This document shows positions 35,459-44,886 of a stretch of DNA of 64,000 nucleotides, one piece after another. The notes below the pieces were generated by a model. It was not told the DNA's origin. It saw only the letters and a list, made by a program, of their open reading frames with translations, and ran no database searches. Source of the DNA: Bacteroidota bacterium. GTDB taxonomy: Bacteria > Bacteroidota > Bacteroidia > AKYH767-A > 2013-40CM-41-45. The stretch is taken from the NCBI GenBank assembly GCA_016721305.1, contig JADKIH010000023.1, positions 124,001-188,000 on the forward strand. The letters run 5' to 3'. Numbering within the stretch: the stretch's first letter is position 1; each line of letters begins with the position of its first letter. The translations under genes and the position numbers were made by a program.

Positions 35459-36829
35459 GTGGCAATTTTCCGGAAGCGTTTTTTATTTTTGATTCTGATC
35501 ACATTTCAGACGGTAGCTTCATCCGGTCAGAAAGGAAAGGACGCAACCCTTTTTTCTGTTGAGGAATTGCAGAATGACTTCAAGTATCTGCGAAAGCGGT
35601 ACGAAAATGAATTGGCAAATGTTTACTTGTATGTTTCAAAGCAAAATTTGGATATGGCATTCGATAGCTTGTATCAGAATCTATCTCCAATGACAGCAAT
35701 GGAGTTTTATTCGTATATAACACCTCTTTCTTCATTGATCAAGGATGGGCACTCCAATTTATTTCCTCCGGCAGATTTAACTGAGTATTATAATAAAAAT
35801 TCAACCTTTTTTCCATTCACTATTTACTGGACAAATAATAAAATGTTTGTGCTTAAAAATTTGTCTGCCGACACAACAATTCTGCCCGGCGCAGAGATTA
35901 TAAGCATCAATGGCAAAGAAGTTCAGGAAATCATGGACTTCCTACTTCGACGCCAGGTTAGAGATGGAATGAATGAAAATTACGCCAATTGGATTTTGAA
36001 TTCCTATTTTAGAGAATATTACAGTTATCATTTTGGTCATCCACAACGGTACGAATTAGGTTTAAAAACAAATTCAACCTCAAGTGAGATTAAAAATGTA
36101 GCTGCTTTATCGAAAGAGCAAATCAAATGGAACAATCAAACCCGGAATACTGAGATAGCCGGGCCCGAGATTGATTTACAAATAGACACCGTTACAAGCA
36201 CTGTCACATTTTCATTTAAAAGTTGGGATACAAAAGGGTTGTCAAAGGAAATCGAACGTTTATTTACAGAGATAGAAAAAAAGCCGATAAAGAATCTTGT
36301 GCTGGATGTAAGAGATAATCAGGGAGGAGATTTTAAACCGGCGATTTTAATGCTATCATACTTACTTGACAAGCCATTCGAATATTTTACGGAAGTTAAA
36401 TCAGTCTCCAGAGCAACCGTCAGTTCGCAAGTACTCAGAAGTGAAACCGGAAATATGCTGGGCATTCATCAACCTCAGAAAAATGTATTTAAAGGAAAGT
36501 TGTATGTTCTTATTAATGGAGGATCGTTTTCAAATACAGCTTCCTTTTGTTCACGAATTAAATTCTATAAAAGAGGTGTTTTAATAGGCGAAGAAACCGG
36601 AGGCAATGCAACTGTATTTAGTGGAGTGTTTGGTTTGAGAGGAAGTGTAACATTGACGAATACAAAAATTGTTGCCGATAACTCAAACTATCGGATGACT
36701 GTTACTGACATTAACGAAAACACAGGTCGTGGAGTCTTACCCGATGTACCGGTTAGAAATTCTATTAGCAATTTGATCGACGACATTGACGTTGTTATGC
36801 AGGCAACGAAAAATTTAATCAAAAATTAA
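35459..36829 (+). CDS. S41-family (C-terminal-processing-like) peptidase
   Basis: 456 residues from a GTG at 35459; signal peptide with FLILITFQTVASSGQ. Helical N-terminal domain with YLRKRYENE, then a PDZ-like region (PGAEIISINGKEVQEI), then the S41 catalytic fold: LVLDVRDNQGGDFKPA, LINGGSFSNTASFCSRIK with the candidate nucleophile in SFSNTASF, and GEETGGNATVFSG. In the classical family the Lys acts five residues after Ser; here the best-aligned position is not obvious, so activity is likely but not certain. Located in the periplasm. The metallo-beta-lactamase gene follows after 20 bases. Confidence 0.8.
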   Translation: MAIFRKRFLFLILITFQTVASSGQKGKDATLFSVEELQNDFKYLRKRYENELANVYLYVSKQNLDMAFDSLYQNLSPMTAMEFYSYITPLSSLIKDGHSNLFPPADLTEYYNKNSTFFPFTIYWTNNKMFVLKNLSADTTILPGAEIISINGKEVQEIMDFLLRRQVRDGMNENYANWILNSYFREYYSYHFGHPQRYELGLKTNSTSSEIKNVAALSKEQIKWNNQTRNTEIAGPEIDLQIDTVTSTVTFSFKSWDTKGLSKEIERLFTEIEKKPIKNLVLDVRDNQGGDFKPAILMLSYLLDKPFEYFTEVKSVSRATVSSQVLRSETGNMLGIHQPQKNVFKGKLYVLINGGSFSNTASFCSRIKFYKRGVLIGEETGGNATVFSGVFGLRGSVTLTNTKIVADNSNYRMTVTDINENTGRGVLPDVPVRNSISNLIDDIDVVMQATKNLIKN

Positions 36830-36849
36830 GAGACATTCATTCCACTACG

Positions 36850-37605
36850 ATGAAAAGTGAAAATCTTTCTTTGTTAACCGTTATTTTATTCTGCGTGTGC
36901 TCCTCGCCCTTAAAGGTGAAATCACAAAGCGATGGTGAAAAAATAACTATTTCTCACTTGGTAGACAATTTCTATATCTATACAACTTATAACTCTTATC
37001 AAGGCACTCTGGTACCCTCCAATGGAATGTACGCTTTAACCGACAGCGGCGTCATCATGTGTGATACGCCGTGGGATACAACGCAAGTTCGTCCTTTGCT
37101 CGACAGCATTTGGGTGAAGCATCATCAAAAAGTTGTGCTTTGTGTGTCGACACATTTTCATGATGACAGGACTGGTGGATTGGAAATTCTAAGACGAGAG
37201 GGTGTAAAAACGTTTACCACACAAAAGACGGATGAGCTGTGTGCAAAAAATGGAGAGAAGCGGGCAGAGTTTGTTTTTGTTAGTGATACAACTTTTAAAG
37301 TAGGTCAATGCTCATTCGAAGCTTTTTATCCGGGCGAAGGACACAGTCCCGACAATATCGTGATATGGTTCCCAAAAGAGAAAATTCTTTACGGAGGCTG
37401 TTTGGTAAAAAGCGTAGTCGCATCATCGCTCGGAAATTTGTCACACGCAAATGTTGGAGCGTGGGCATCGACCATCGAAAAGGTGCAGGCGCGGTATAAG
37501 TCTCCTAATTTCATCATTCCGGGTCATCAATCCTGGAAAAGTAAACAAGCGTTGCAACACACATTAAAGTTGATTCGGCGGAATACCTCGAATTTGAAGA
37601 AATAA
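36850..37605 (+). CDS. bla: Subclass B1 metallo-beta-lactamase
   Basis: 251 residues with a signal peptide of about 25 residues. All six B1 zinc ligands are in place: H102, H104 and D106 in STHFHDDRTGG, H165 in GEGHSPDN, C184 in GGCLVKS, and H226 in PGHQSW. The GGCLVKS and HFHDDRTGG blocks are those of chromosomal Bacteroidota enzymes such as the IND, EBR and BlaB types. It should hydrolyse beta-lactams, including carbapenems, in the periplasm. It follows the S41 peptidase gene by 20 bases and shows no sign of mobility (no integron, IS or resistance neighbours). Likely intrinsic. Activity spectrum unknown. Confidence 0.93.
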   Translation: MKSENLSLLTVILFCVCSSPLKVKSQSDGEKITISHLVDNFYIYTTYNSYQGTLVPSNGMYALTDSGVIMCDTPWDTTQVRPLLDSIWVKHHQKVVLCVSTHFHDDRTGGLEILRREGVKTFTTQKTDELCAKNGEKRAEFVFVSDTTFKVGQCSFEAFYPGEGHSPDNIVIWFPKEKILYGGCLVKSVVASSLGNLSHANVGAWASTIEKVQARYKSPNFIIPGHQSWKSKQALQHTLKLIRRNTSNLKK

Positions 37606-38337
37606 TTAGCTTTCTCGTAATTTATATTGCTTTCTGCGTGAAAAGCACAAAGCGCAAAGTTTATTTGTGCAAGCAGTTACATTCCTTTCATTAATCAATT
37701 TAGAAGGGTAGCTTTGTAGAAGAGTATATTTTCGCTACGAGTTATTTTCACAACAGTTTATTTACGATTCATTCTTAGTTCTCCGTTAAATTTAATGTCA
37801 AGTCTGCATTTAAGCAGCTTTTTGTTTGAGCCTTACAGGCAGACGATAATTAGAACGTTTTGTACGAATACCATTCGTGATTTGCATCCTTTCGTTAGTT
37901 ATTTCTCTTGAAATTGTAAAATCATTTCAAATTTCAAGATGCGCTTTATTTACATGATAATTGTCATTCACAAATTTTCAATTTCATGAATACAATCATC
38001 TGATAAATGGCAACTTGACCTGACATTCGTAGTTTAAATAGGTAGTTTAATTACCGTTCTTTATAAAGCAGAATTCGTCTTTTCGTTTAAGCAGTTCAAA
38101 GTTCCGAAAGCGAGCGTAGCATAACAATACCAAACTATTCTTGCAAGTATCCGAGAAACGAGTTCAGGTAGAAACAAAAATTATTGAAAAGCAGTATTGC
38201 GTTCTTTAGTTGTCGGTTCAAAAAAAGGCAAGAGTCTCCGTAAAGGGATGAAAGCATTTTCGAGCCGATATCAAAACATGAAAACAATTAGAATAATAAA
38301 CCAGTAATACTAAATAAGTCATATTAAAATTCGTGCC
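37606..38337. other. 732-base intergenic spacer without a visible gene
   Basis: AT-rich, no open frame with a plausible protein on either strand. Near the start (about 37628-37662) is a CTTTCTGCGTGAAA...AAAGCGCAAAG stretch of the kind also seen at 2679-2715. The promoter of the cytochrome operon that begins at 38338 must lie in the 3' part, but no convincing -33/-7 pair was found. A small RNA cannot be excluded. Confidence 0.5.
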
Positions 38338-39201
38338 ATGAAAAAAAAATCGAGCCTCCTCACACTAGCCTTGGTGCTAACAGTAGGAATGAGTTTGTTC
38401 TTAACTCAATGTAAGAAAGAAACAGTTACAGAAACAGTTATTCAAACTGTATATCTGGATCCGAACGACACAGGAGTGTTTGTTCCGGGAACTGCAGTTT
38501 TGGACACTAGCTGGACATTTGAAAAATCTCACTCAAATGTTAACTGGCAGTCGAAATATTATGATTTCTCGTCTACAATGTTGACAGGTCGTTTCAACAA
38601 CTTCCTTTTCAGTCCGGAACTTGAATTCAATGAGTCAAACATCGGAGCAGCTAACATCAACTTCTGGGTTCAGGTTTCAACTTATAACACAGGTGAACCG
38701 GGACGTGATGCATTAGGAAAATGCGGTTTGAACTACTTAGGTATTACTTACCTTGATTCATCAAAAACTCAGGTTGACCCTGCATCTGATACAGCTTGGT
38801 TCCGTTGCAATTCAATTACTATCGACAATCACGATGGTTACATCATGCATGGTACATTCACATTCAACCGTTATCGTGCTCCATCAGGATTTGCTGATGG
38901 TACACCGATTACTCATAACGTTGACGTAAATCTTCATTTCAACGGAATGCGTGATTTCGATTCAAACAACGACGGTACAATGGATAAATTAAGAGCAGGT
39001 TTCACAGCAAACTGGAAATTCAATCGCTCAGACTATATGGATAACGCTTCAACAGTTCCATACTGGCCGGTTCCAAAAGCATCTGAAATGGTTACTAACG
39101 CAGGTGCTGCTGCTAATAACAAAACATACGGTGTTTGGTCAATTTCTTGCTCAGATGAGATGGAAATGACGATCAATGCGGTGTTCTATAAGAATCACTA
39201 A
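38338..39201 (+). CDS. YceI-family lipoprotein
   Basis: 287 residues. Lipoprotein signal with Cys25 (LFLTQC). Mature region has YceI-family features: DTSWTFEKSHSNVNWQSKYYDFSS-type opening (shown in pieces: SWTFEKSHSNVNW), LTGRFNNFLF, FNESNIGAANINFWVQVSTYNTGEPGRD, LGKCGLNYLG, and ending MEMTINAVFYKN. YceI lipocalin-like folds bind long isoprenoids such as quinones. Here it leads an operon with heme-type lipoproteins and a beta-barrel, suggesting a role in an electron-transfer or quinone-related envelope module. Two heptamer-bearing hairpins follow before the next gene. Confidence 0.8.
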   Translation: MKKKSSLLTLALVLTVGMSLFLTQCKKETVTETVIQTVYLDPNDTGVFVPGTAVLDTSWTFEKSHSNVNWQSKYYDFSSTMLTGRFNNFLFSPELEFNESNIGAANINFWVQVSTYNTGEPGRDALGKCGLNYLGITYLDSSKTQVDPASDTAWFRCNSITIDNHDGYIMHGTFTFNRYRAPSGFADGTPITHNVDVNLHFNGMRDFDSNNDGTMDKLRAGFTANWKFNRSDYMDNASTVPYWPVPKASEMVTNAGAAANNKTYGVWSISCSDEMEMTINAVFYKNH

Positions 39202-39212
39202 TCTTTTTGATT

Positions 39213-39398
39213 GTAAGTAGTAAATCGTAAGTAGTAAGTTGACTTACGATTTACTACTTTCAATTTTATTAAGAAGTTTAAAATTACCAAAGGAGTTATA
39301 AATCATGACTCAGTTCAACAGAAAGTCAACATTCGACTTTCTATTTTCAACTTTCTAAGTAAAGGTCAACTTACAACTTACTACTTACAACTTACCAA
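39213..39398. repeat. Heptamer-derived hairpin and array
   Basis: A perfect 17-bp stem AGTAGTAAATCGTAAGT (39216-39232) with its complement at 39242-39258, loop 9 bases, is built from GTAGTAA-type units. A second TTAC-rich block (39365-39398) ends 12 bases before the ATG of the next gene. Both show the AGTTGACTT junction seen in the 34.7 kb array. Confidence 0.85.
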
Positions 39399-39409
39399 CC
39401 CCAAGAAAG

Positions 39410-40782
39410 ATGCGAATTCTAAATAAGATACTTAAAATATTTCCGGTAGCTGTTTTACTGGTCGCGTTTGGTTCTTGCGAAAAGGATTACTACTATGTAA
39501 CTCCTCCTCCTAAGACCTCAGTGCGGACAAGCTCTCTGGAAGCAAGTCGTGTATCTGCTCCGATTACGAGTTTGAACGACAATTATTGGAAAACTGCTGA
39601 TTACTTGCTCGTGAATTCGGCGAATGTCAGCACGAACAATTTGTATGAAGATGGTTATTTGAATATGACAGCAAGCTATCTTGGTTTGGCATCATTCAAT
39701 AAGGGAACCGATCCGAGTCTGAAGCTGAAAGCTGCTTATGATAATGAGAACGTGTATATCCTGGCCGAATGGACCGACTATACAGTTAATCTCTCCAACG
39801 GAAGCTGGATTTATAGAGGGCCGGTGATACCTTGAAGCCTTCTGAAACATCGGCGGCATGGACTTCTCAACGAAATGGCGACAAGCTTGCGTTTGCTTTT
39901 GATCTTGGTAATGCATCAAGTCCTGCAGGAAGTTTCTCAAGCGTAGGTTGTGCTGCATCATGCCACTCGAATCTTGGCAGTTCAGTCATGTATCCTTCGA
40001 GCGGAAAAGTGGACATCTGGAATTGGGATTTAGCTTTATCAAGCCCTCTCGGTTATGCTGTAGATATGGTGGCGAACACCGACAGTTTATCGCACGACAA
40101 CGGAAATCGATTATACTACCGCAACTCAAACGGAAATACAGGTCGTTCAGGCCCTGCATACGAATGGGATGGAAGTACGCAAACAGTAACACTTCCGAAC
40201 GGACAATCTTCTATTCTTGATCCTGCATTCTACTTGTTCAACAAAACTGCTTTCATTGGAAATATTCAGCGAGGCGATTCTATTTATCAGTCTGCAACAC
40301 CTCCGGGCGATTGCGTTAGTTGTCATGGTAGCGTAGGACAAGGCGGTTCATCAAGTATTATCAATACGATTTCTCAGAATAAAAAATCACGTGCAGCCTT
40401 AATGGCAAGCATGGACAATATTGCCGATATGGCTCCATACTGGTTGCCTTTAAGTCAGCAAGACAGAGATGATATTGTTGCTTACTTAAGAGGATTATCA
40501 GGCGTTCCGGGATATTACTTAAATACCCCTGACGGAAGTAATGCCGATATCAAAGCAATCAGCAATCTGACACCAATTCAAGTTAAAAATGCAATGTTAC
40601 CGGTAACGAATGTTCATACTGTTTATCAGTTATTGATCACTCGTAAATTGAATACAACAAATACGGATGATGCTCAGTTCGATTTGACGACTCAGCGTTC
40701 TTACACATTTGGTGTTGCATTAATGGATAACGACGGAAAGAATCACATTGGTTCACTCAAAGAAACATTGATTTTTAAATAA
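39410..40782 (+). CDS. Heme-type lipoprotein with ethylbenzene-dehydrogenase-related domain and c-type heme motifs, frameshifted
   Basis: Two frames, 39410-39835 and 39832-40782, make one gene if a G is added near 39825 (IYRGP then GDTLKPSETSAAWTSQRNGD). About 457 residues. Lipoprotein Cys23 (FGSC). N-terminal half is a beta-sandwich with LKLKAAYDNENVYILAEW and AFAFDLG, the pattern of the ethylbenzene-dehydrogenase-like heme-binding family. Heme-type Cys motifs: CAASCH (CX3CH) and CVSCH (CX2CH), with a later region DIVAYLRGL typical of cytochrome c. Periplasm-facing, part of the YceI operon. The CX3CH spacing is unusual. Confidence 0.75.
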
Positions 40783-40783
40783 T

Positions 40784-41164
40784 ATGAAAAAATACAGATT
40801 TCTTCCACTCATACTAGTAGGCCTTATGGTGATGAACTCCTGTGAAAAGGATTATCTCACGAAGAAGAAGGTTGAAATTACAACACCTGTCAGCTTCGCA
40901 ACCGATATCGTTCCGATTATGACAGAGGATTGTTCGATTGCAGGTTGTCATGTAAATGGCGGACCTCCGCCAAATCTGACGGCTGCAAAGGCATACGATG
41001 AGCTTACAGGCTTGGGGTATGTCGACACCAGCAATGCAGAACAGAGCCTGCTATATAAGAGAATAACCGCAACTGTAGCACCAATGCCTCCGGCAGCACC
41101 AATGTCTGCAGAAGAAATCGGTTACATACTTGCATGGATTAAACAAGGAGCCCAAAACAACTAA
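40784..41164 (+). CDS. Small lipoprotein with CX4CH heme-like motif
   Basis: 126 residues starting one base after the previous stop. Lipoprotein Cys20 (VMNSC). C50-X4-C55-H56 in EDCSIAGCHVNGG is a non-standard c-type heme motif, followed by PPPNLTAAKAYDEL and, after a Pro/Met-rich loop (APMPPAAPMSAEE) with candidate axial Met, GYILAWIKQGAQ, the usual end of a small cytochrome c domain. Probably receives electrons from, or passes them to, the neighbouring heme-type lipoprotein. Confidence 0.75.
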   Translation: MKKYRFLPLILVGLMVMNSCEKDYLTKKKVEITTPVSFATDIVPIMTEDCSIAGCHVNGGPPPNLTAAKAYDELTGLGYVDTSNAEQSLLYKRITATVAPMPPAAPMSAEEIGYILAWIKQGAQNN

Positions 41165-41175
41165 TCAAAAAAAAC

Positions 41176-42078
41176 ATGAAAGATTTTAAAAACATGGTGT
41201 TAAAAGGAAGTGCTTTTCTGATGCTAATGGTATTACCTGCATTGGGAATCGCCCAAGATGCAACAGACGCCCCCGTAATCAAAGTTAAGTCTGTCGAATA
41301 CGTGAAGGGTACTTTTGAGAATGCACTGCTGATTAATAATCAGACAGTCATGAATAATAATGTTAAGACTCTTGAGTTTTTAATCGAACACCGCTTCGGT
41401 GTGGCAAAAGACAGCCGTGATCTGTTTGGTGTATATGCTCCGGCAAATATCCGATTAGGATTGACATATGGTATTACGAAACGAATCTCCTTGGGCTTTG
41501 GAGTAACGAAAAATAAAATGCTGTACGATCTACAAGCCAAAGTAAACATTTGTAAGCAGGCAAAATCAGGCGGGTGTCCGGTTTCTGTCACTTATTATGG
41601 CGACGTGGCTCGCAGTGCTCAGGAAGATGATAATTTCCTGAATCAGGAAAGTAAATTTAAAGGAACAAATAAGTTGTCATACTTCCATGAATTGATGATC
41701 GCTCGCAAAATTACCGATCGACTCTCTCTTCAATTGGCAGGAACATATTCTCACCAGAACATTATCGACTCCCTATATGGTCAACACGACTTTTATGGTG
41801 CTTCATTTGTTGGCAGATATCGTTTCAGTCCGCAATCATCAGTATTGCTCGAATATGATTTCATGCTCAATATTTCAGGCGTTGCCGAATCGGTAAAACC
41901 AAAACCAAATATCGGATTGGGTTATGAGCTTTCTACCGGAAGCCACCAGTTTCAGGTATTTGTTTGTACAGGACAAGGCATCATCAATCAGGAATATCGC
42001 GTTTTCAATCAGAACGATATTGCAAATTGGGATGTACTCATCGGATTTAACATAACACGTCTGTGGGATTTCAGATAA
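41176..42078 (+). CDS. DUF5777-family outer-membrane beta-barrel protein
   Basis: 300 residues: signal peptide to about residue 26 (ALGIAQ), then a barrel of alternating strands with VKTLEFLIEHRFG, NIRLGLTYGITKRISLGFG, SYFHELMIARKITDRLSLQLAGTYSH and a final FNITRLWDFR ending in an aromatic/charged pair. The family is repeatedly found with YceI-type and heme-type lipoproteins in Bacteroidota. Last gene of the operon (11 bases after the preceding stop), followed by a terminator. Probably the outer-membrane partner of the module. Confidence 0.8.
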   Translation: MKDFKNMVLKGSAFLMLMVLPALGIAQDATDAPVIKVKSVEYVKGTFENALLINNQTVMNNNVKTLEFLIEHRFGVAKDSRDLFGVYAPANIRLGLTYGITKRISLGFGVTKNKMLYDLQAKVNICKQAKSGGCPVSVTYYGDVARSAQEDDNFLNQESKFKGTNKLSYFHELMIARKITDRLSLQLAGTYSHQNIIDSLYGQHDFYGASFVGRYRFSPQSSVLLEYDFMLNISGVAESVKPKPNIGLGYELSTGSHQFQVFVCTGQGIINQEYRVFNQNDIANWDVLIGFNITRLWDFR

Positions 42079-42093
42079 ACAAAATCTTTAAGG

Positions 42094-42125
42094 AAGGCCG
42101 GAGCAATAAACTTCGGCCTTTTTTT
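42094..42125 (+). terminator. Rho-independent terminator
   Basis: AAGGCCG (42094-42100) pairs with CGGCCTT (42113-42119 region) around a GAGCAATAAACTT loop, followed by seven T. Ends the YceI/heme/DUF5777 operon 16 bases after its last stop codon. Confidence 0.85.
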
Positions 42126-42199
42126 ATGCCTTCATTCAGGCAAAAGCACTTCCAGACATCTATTATTTCTTAAATTTGAGTCATAAATTAATTCCCGAA

Positions 42200-43258
42200 A
42201 TGAACATCGCCTTTTTCAGAACAAGATATTCACGTGTCATCCCTGCGCTTGCACTCGTTCTTTTTGCCCTAAGCATGAGTATGGTTTCGTGCAGCAACAA
42301 TGAAGAGCAGAAAGAAGACAAGACAATTATTGAAGGAAGTATTCAGAATCCGACTCATTCGAAGATTTCTTTCTGTACATATCCCGATACAGTTTCTCTA
42401 TACCTGGGAGCAAAGCAAGCAGTCTATACGGTTGATTTGGATGCACAAGGGCATTTCAAATTTGCGATAGATAATAAGACACCCGTAGTTTTTGATCTGG
42501 AAAGCGGTGAGCAAACATTAGCTACTAATCTGATCGTATTACCGGGCAGCCATCTCGAAATTAAATTTACCGGAAAAGAGAACCGTCCTAATATAGTTTC
42601 ATCGGGTGAAGCATCGGAATTCAATGGCTTTCTGATTGAATTGCTTGATTCGTTTTATGAATCACCTTCGCTGAAGCAAGAGTATTACATCGGGACAAAC
42701 TACATGGACATTCATTATTTTTCCGATTATCTCGATAAAAGAAGACAGGCGGAGACAGGTTTATATAACTCGTACTTTGAAGGCAAAACGATTAACAAGG
42801 TGTATGAAGAATACGCAAAGAACACAATTGACTATTGCTGGGGAGCCGATAAGTTATATTACCTCTGGAAAAAGAGAATGAAAATCGAAAACATCCACGG
42901 CGATTCGGCTTACTTTAGTTTTCAGACAAAACCATTTATCCAGAATGCCGGCGCGATTAACTGTCCGTCATACATTCGTTACCTGAATTTGTACATTAAA
43001 GACTACTATGAGCGTTTAGTCGAGACCGGAGCACTGCCCAAAGTAAAGGGCGAAAAATTGATTCCTGATGTAGAAAAGTTCATGCTTGCTCATGAGTTAC
43101 TGGATTCTACATTCAGAGACATTGCTCTGTATAATATTTATTTTGGCGATACACATGATTTGGCCAAAGGTGCCGTGCAGGATAGTCTTAGAGGAAGATC
43201 GCTGGATTCGCTTAAGGCATCTTTTTGCAGAAAGTACAATCTGACAATGATTAACTAA
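42200..43258 (+). CDS. DUF4369-like lipoprotein lacking a thioredoxin domain
   Basis: 352 residues from the ATG at 42200, giving a lipoprotein signal with Cys31 (MSMVSC). Residues 40-140 have the DUF4369 pattern that usually precedes a thioredoxin domain in Bacteroidota disulfide-exchange proteins (IIEGSIQNPTHSKISF, TVDLDAQGHFKFAID, VLPGSHLEIKF). The remaining 210 residues are a helical middle region (NGFLIELLDSFYESP, YEEYAKNTIDYCWG) without a CxxC thioredoxin active site. So it keeps the sensor/anchor part but not the redox domain, or that domain was lost. Periplasmic. Confidence 0.6.
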   Translation: MNIAFFRTRYSRVIPALALVLFALSMSMVSCSNNEEQKEDKTIIEGSIQNPTHSKISFCTYPDTVSLYLGAKQAVYTVDLDAQGHFKFAIDNKTPVVFDLESGEQTLATNLIVLPGSHLEIKFTGKENRPNIVSSGEASEFNGFLIELLDSFYESPSLKQEYYIGTNYMDIHYFSDYLDKRRQAETGLYNSYFEGKTINKVYEEYAKNTIDYCWGADKLYYLWKKRMKIENIHGDSAYFSFQTKPFIQNAGAINCPSYIRYLNLYIKDYYERLVETGALPKVKGEKLIPDVEKFMLAHELLDSTFRDIALYNIYFGDTHDLAKGAVQDSLRGRSLDSLKASFCRKYNLTMIN

Positions 43259-43261
43259 GGA

Positions 43262-43825
43262 ATGAGCAATTATTCGATCTCTTTAATTCTTCATGTGCTC
43301 GTCTATTTGACAGATGCAATTTTTGTCGGATCGAAAATTGTTGTTCCCATAATATTTCTGGTCAAAGTATTGAATGTAAAAATTACACGTCCTGAAATCT
43401 CCACTTTATTAAGAGCGGTCAATTCGTTGATACTTTTTAGCGGAGTATTATTTCTGATTGTAATGATTACAAACTTCCTAATCGTTTTGCGCTCGGGAAA
43501 TGAGGACGAATTCGGTTTCATGATGAGTCAGATTACGGGTTCGCATTGGTTTCAGTTTGTTTTGCCCGTTATAGGATATGGAATACTGCCTCAAGTTTTT
43601 TGGGCAAAGAAAATTCGATCTTCGCATTGGGTGGCATTATTCATCGTTCTCTCCTGGTTTATGCTTGCTTATGCTGTCGACATAATGACGGGAGCCGATA
43701 AAGCAAGTACATCATTGTCGAATGCGGGATCAACTACACCCTGGCTTGAATATGCAGGAAAAGGGGCGTTGTATTTGAGCTTACTTTCATTAGAGTACTT
43801 CTTTTTGATAAGACGCAAGAGCTGA
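43262..43825 (+). CDS. Five-helix inner-membrane protein of unknown function
   Basis: 187 residues with hydrophobic segments at about 8-30, 48-70, 90-108, 118-142 and 160-182. Charged loops contain GNEDEFGFM and MTGADKAST. Starts four bases after the previous stop, so probably co-transcribed with the DUF4369-like lipoprotein. Shape recalls small DUF2269/quinone-type membrane proteins but no diagnostic residue was identified. Confidence 0.6.
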   Translation: MSNYSISLILHVLVYLTDAIFVGSKIVVPIIFLVKVLNVKITRPEISTLLRAVNSLILFSGVLFLIVMITNFLIVLRSGNEDEFGFMMSQITGSHWFQFVLPVIGYGILPQVFWAKKIRSSHWVALFIVLSWFMLAYAVDIMTGADKASTSLSNAGSTTPWLEYAGKGALYLSLLSLEYFFLIRRKS

Positions 43826-43840
43826 TTTATTTTTTGAAAT

Positions 43841-43918
43841 TATACCATTCCGAAATTAGAAATAAGGTGAGAATGGTATATCCGCGTGAGCGGATCTTGG
43901 TTCAATTATTTCGGAAAT
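43841..43918. repeat. TATACCATTC double-hairpin repeat, copy 1
   Basis: TATACCATTC (43841-43850) pairs with GAATGGTATA (43871-43880), then TCCGCGTGAGCGGA forms a second hairpin (43881-43894), followed by TCTTGGTTCAATTATTTCGG. A second copy with the same order lies at 52944-53022. Confidence 0.85.
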
Positions 43919-44000
43919 TCATGTGTGAATGCTATAACATTCAATTGTATCTTGGCGCTCTCAGAGATTAAATTTCTATTTTCGCAAAAAGCCTCAAGCC

Positions 44001-44831
44001 GTGACTGATTACTTAAACTACGAATTTCAAGACACCGCTGCATTTGTCGGCACATTCGATGAAGCACCCTTGTGGAGCGCATCATTCGGCTTGCTTTTGC
44101 TCAAGCATTTAGAACTTAAGCCGAATCAAACAGTGCTCGACATTGGCTCCGGAGCCGGTTTCCCGCTCATGGAATTGGCAGGACGATTAGGAAATTCGTG
44201 TAAGCTGTATGGTGTTGATCCTTGGAAAAATGCCAATGAGAGAGCGAAGCAGAAGATCAAGAATTATGGTTTGTCGAATGTAGAAATCATCGAATCATCG
44301 GCAGAGAAACTGCCTTTTGATAATTCTTCGATTGATCTCATTGTCTCGAATCTTGGCATAAATAATTTCGAAAAACCTGAAGTCGTTTTTCAGGAATGTC
44401 ACCGCGTTCTCAAAAAAGAAGGCCGTCTTGTTCTCACGACAAATCTGAACGGACATTGGATAGAGTTTTACAAGATCTTTGAAAGTACTTTAAAGCAATT
44501 GGGCGAGAAGGAAATTTTAAACAAGCTCATAGCCGAGCAGGAGCATCGCGGAAGTGTTGAATCAATTTCAAAAATGTTTACCAATGCAGGCTTCGAAGTA
44601 AATCGACATTTTGAAGAAAGTTTTAAAATGAACTTTCTTGACGGGTCGGCGTTTTTGAATCATCCGTTTGTGAAATTAGGTTGGTTGTCTTCTTGGCGAA
44701 ATTTAATTCCTGTCGATTTAAGAAAAGAGGTCTTTGGTAATTTAGAAAAGAACCTTAATTCTTTTGCAGTGGAAGCAAATGGGCTTAATCTTTCGATTCC
44801 GATGGCATTTATTGAAGGCGTAAAATTATAG
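44001..44831 (+). CDS. Class I SAM-dependent methyltransferase
   Basis: 276 residues from a GTG at 44001. SAM-binding motif I VLDIGSGAGFPL, acidic end of strand 2 VDPWKN, motif around IESSAEKLPFDNSSIDLIVSNLG, and motif post-III LKKEGRLVLTT. Related to UbiE/MenG-type methyltransferases in fold, but the C-terminal part does not allow substrate assignment. A second, different methyltransferase follows after 55 bases. Confidence 0.85.
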   Translation: MTDYLNYEFQDTAAFVGTFDEAPLWSASFGLLLLKHLELKPNQTVLDIGSGAGFPLMELAGRLGNSCKLYGVDPWKNANERAKQKIKNYGLSNVEIIESSAEKLPFDNSSIDLIVSNLGINNFEKPEVVFQECHRVLKKEGRLVLTTNLNGHWIEFYKIFESTLKQLGEKEILNKLIAEQEHRGSVESISKMFTNAGFEVNRHFEESFKMNFLDGSAFLNHPFVKLGWLSSWRNLIPVDLRKEVFGNLEKNLNSFAVEANGLNLSIPMAFIEGVKL

Positions 44832-44886
44832 AGTAAGGGAAAACTAATTTGCTAAAGTATGATCCGTTTATTTTCAAAAGATAAAA

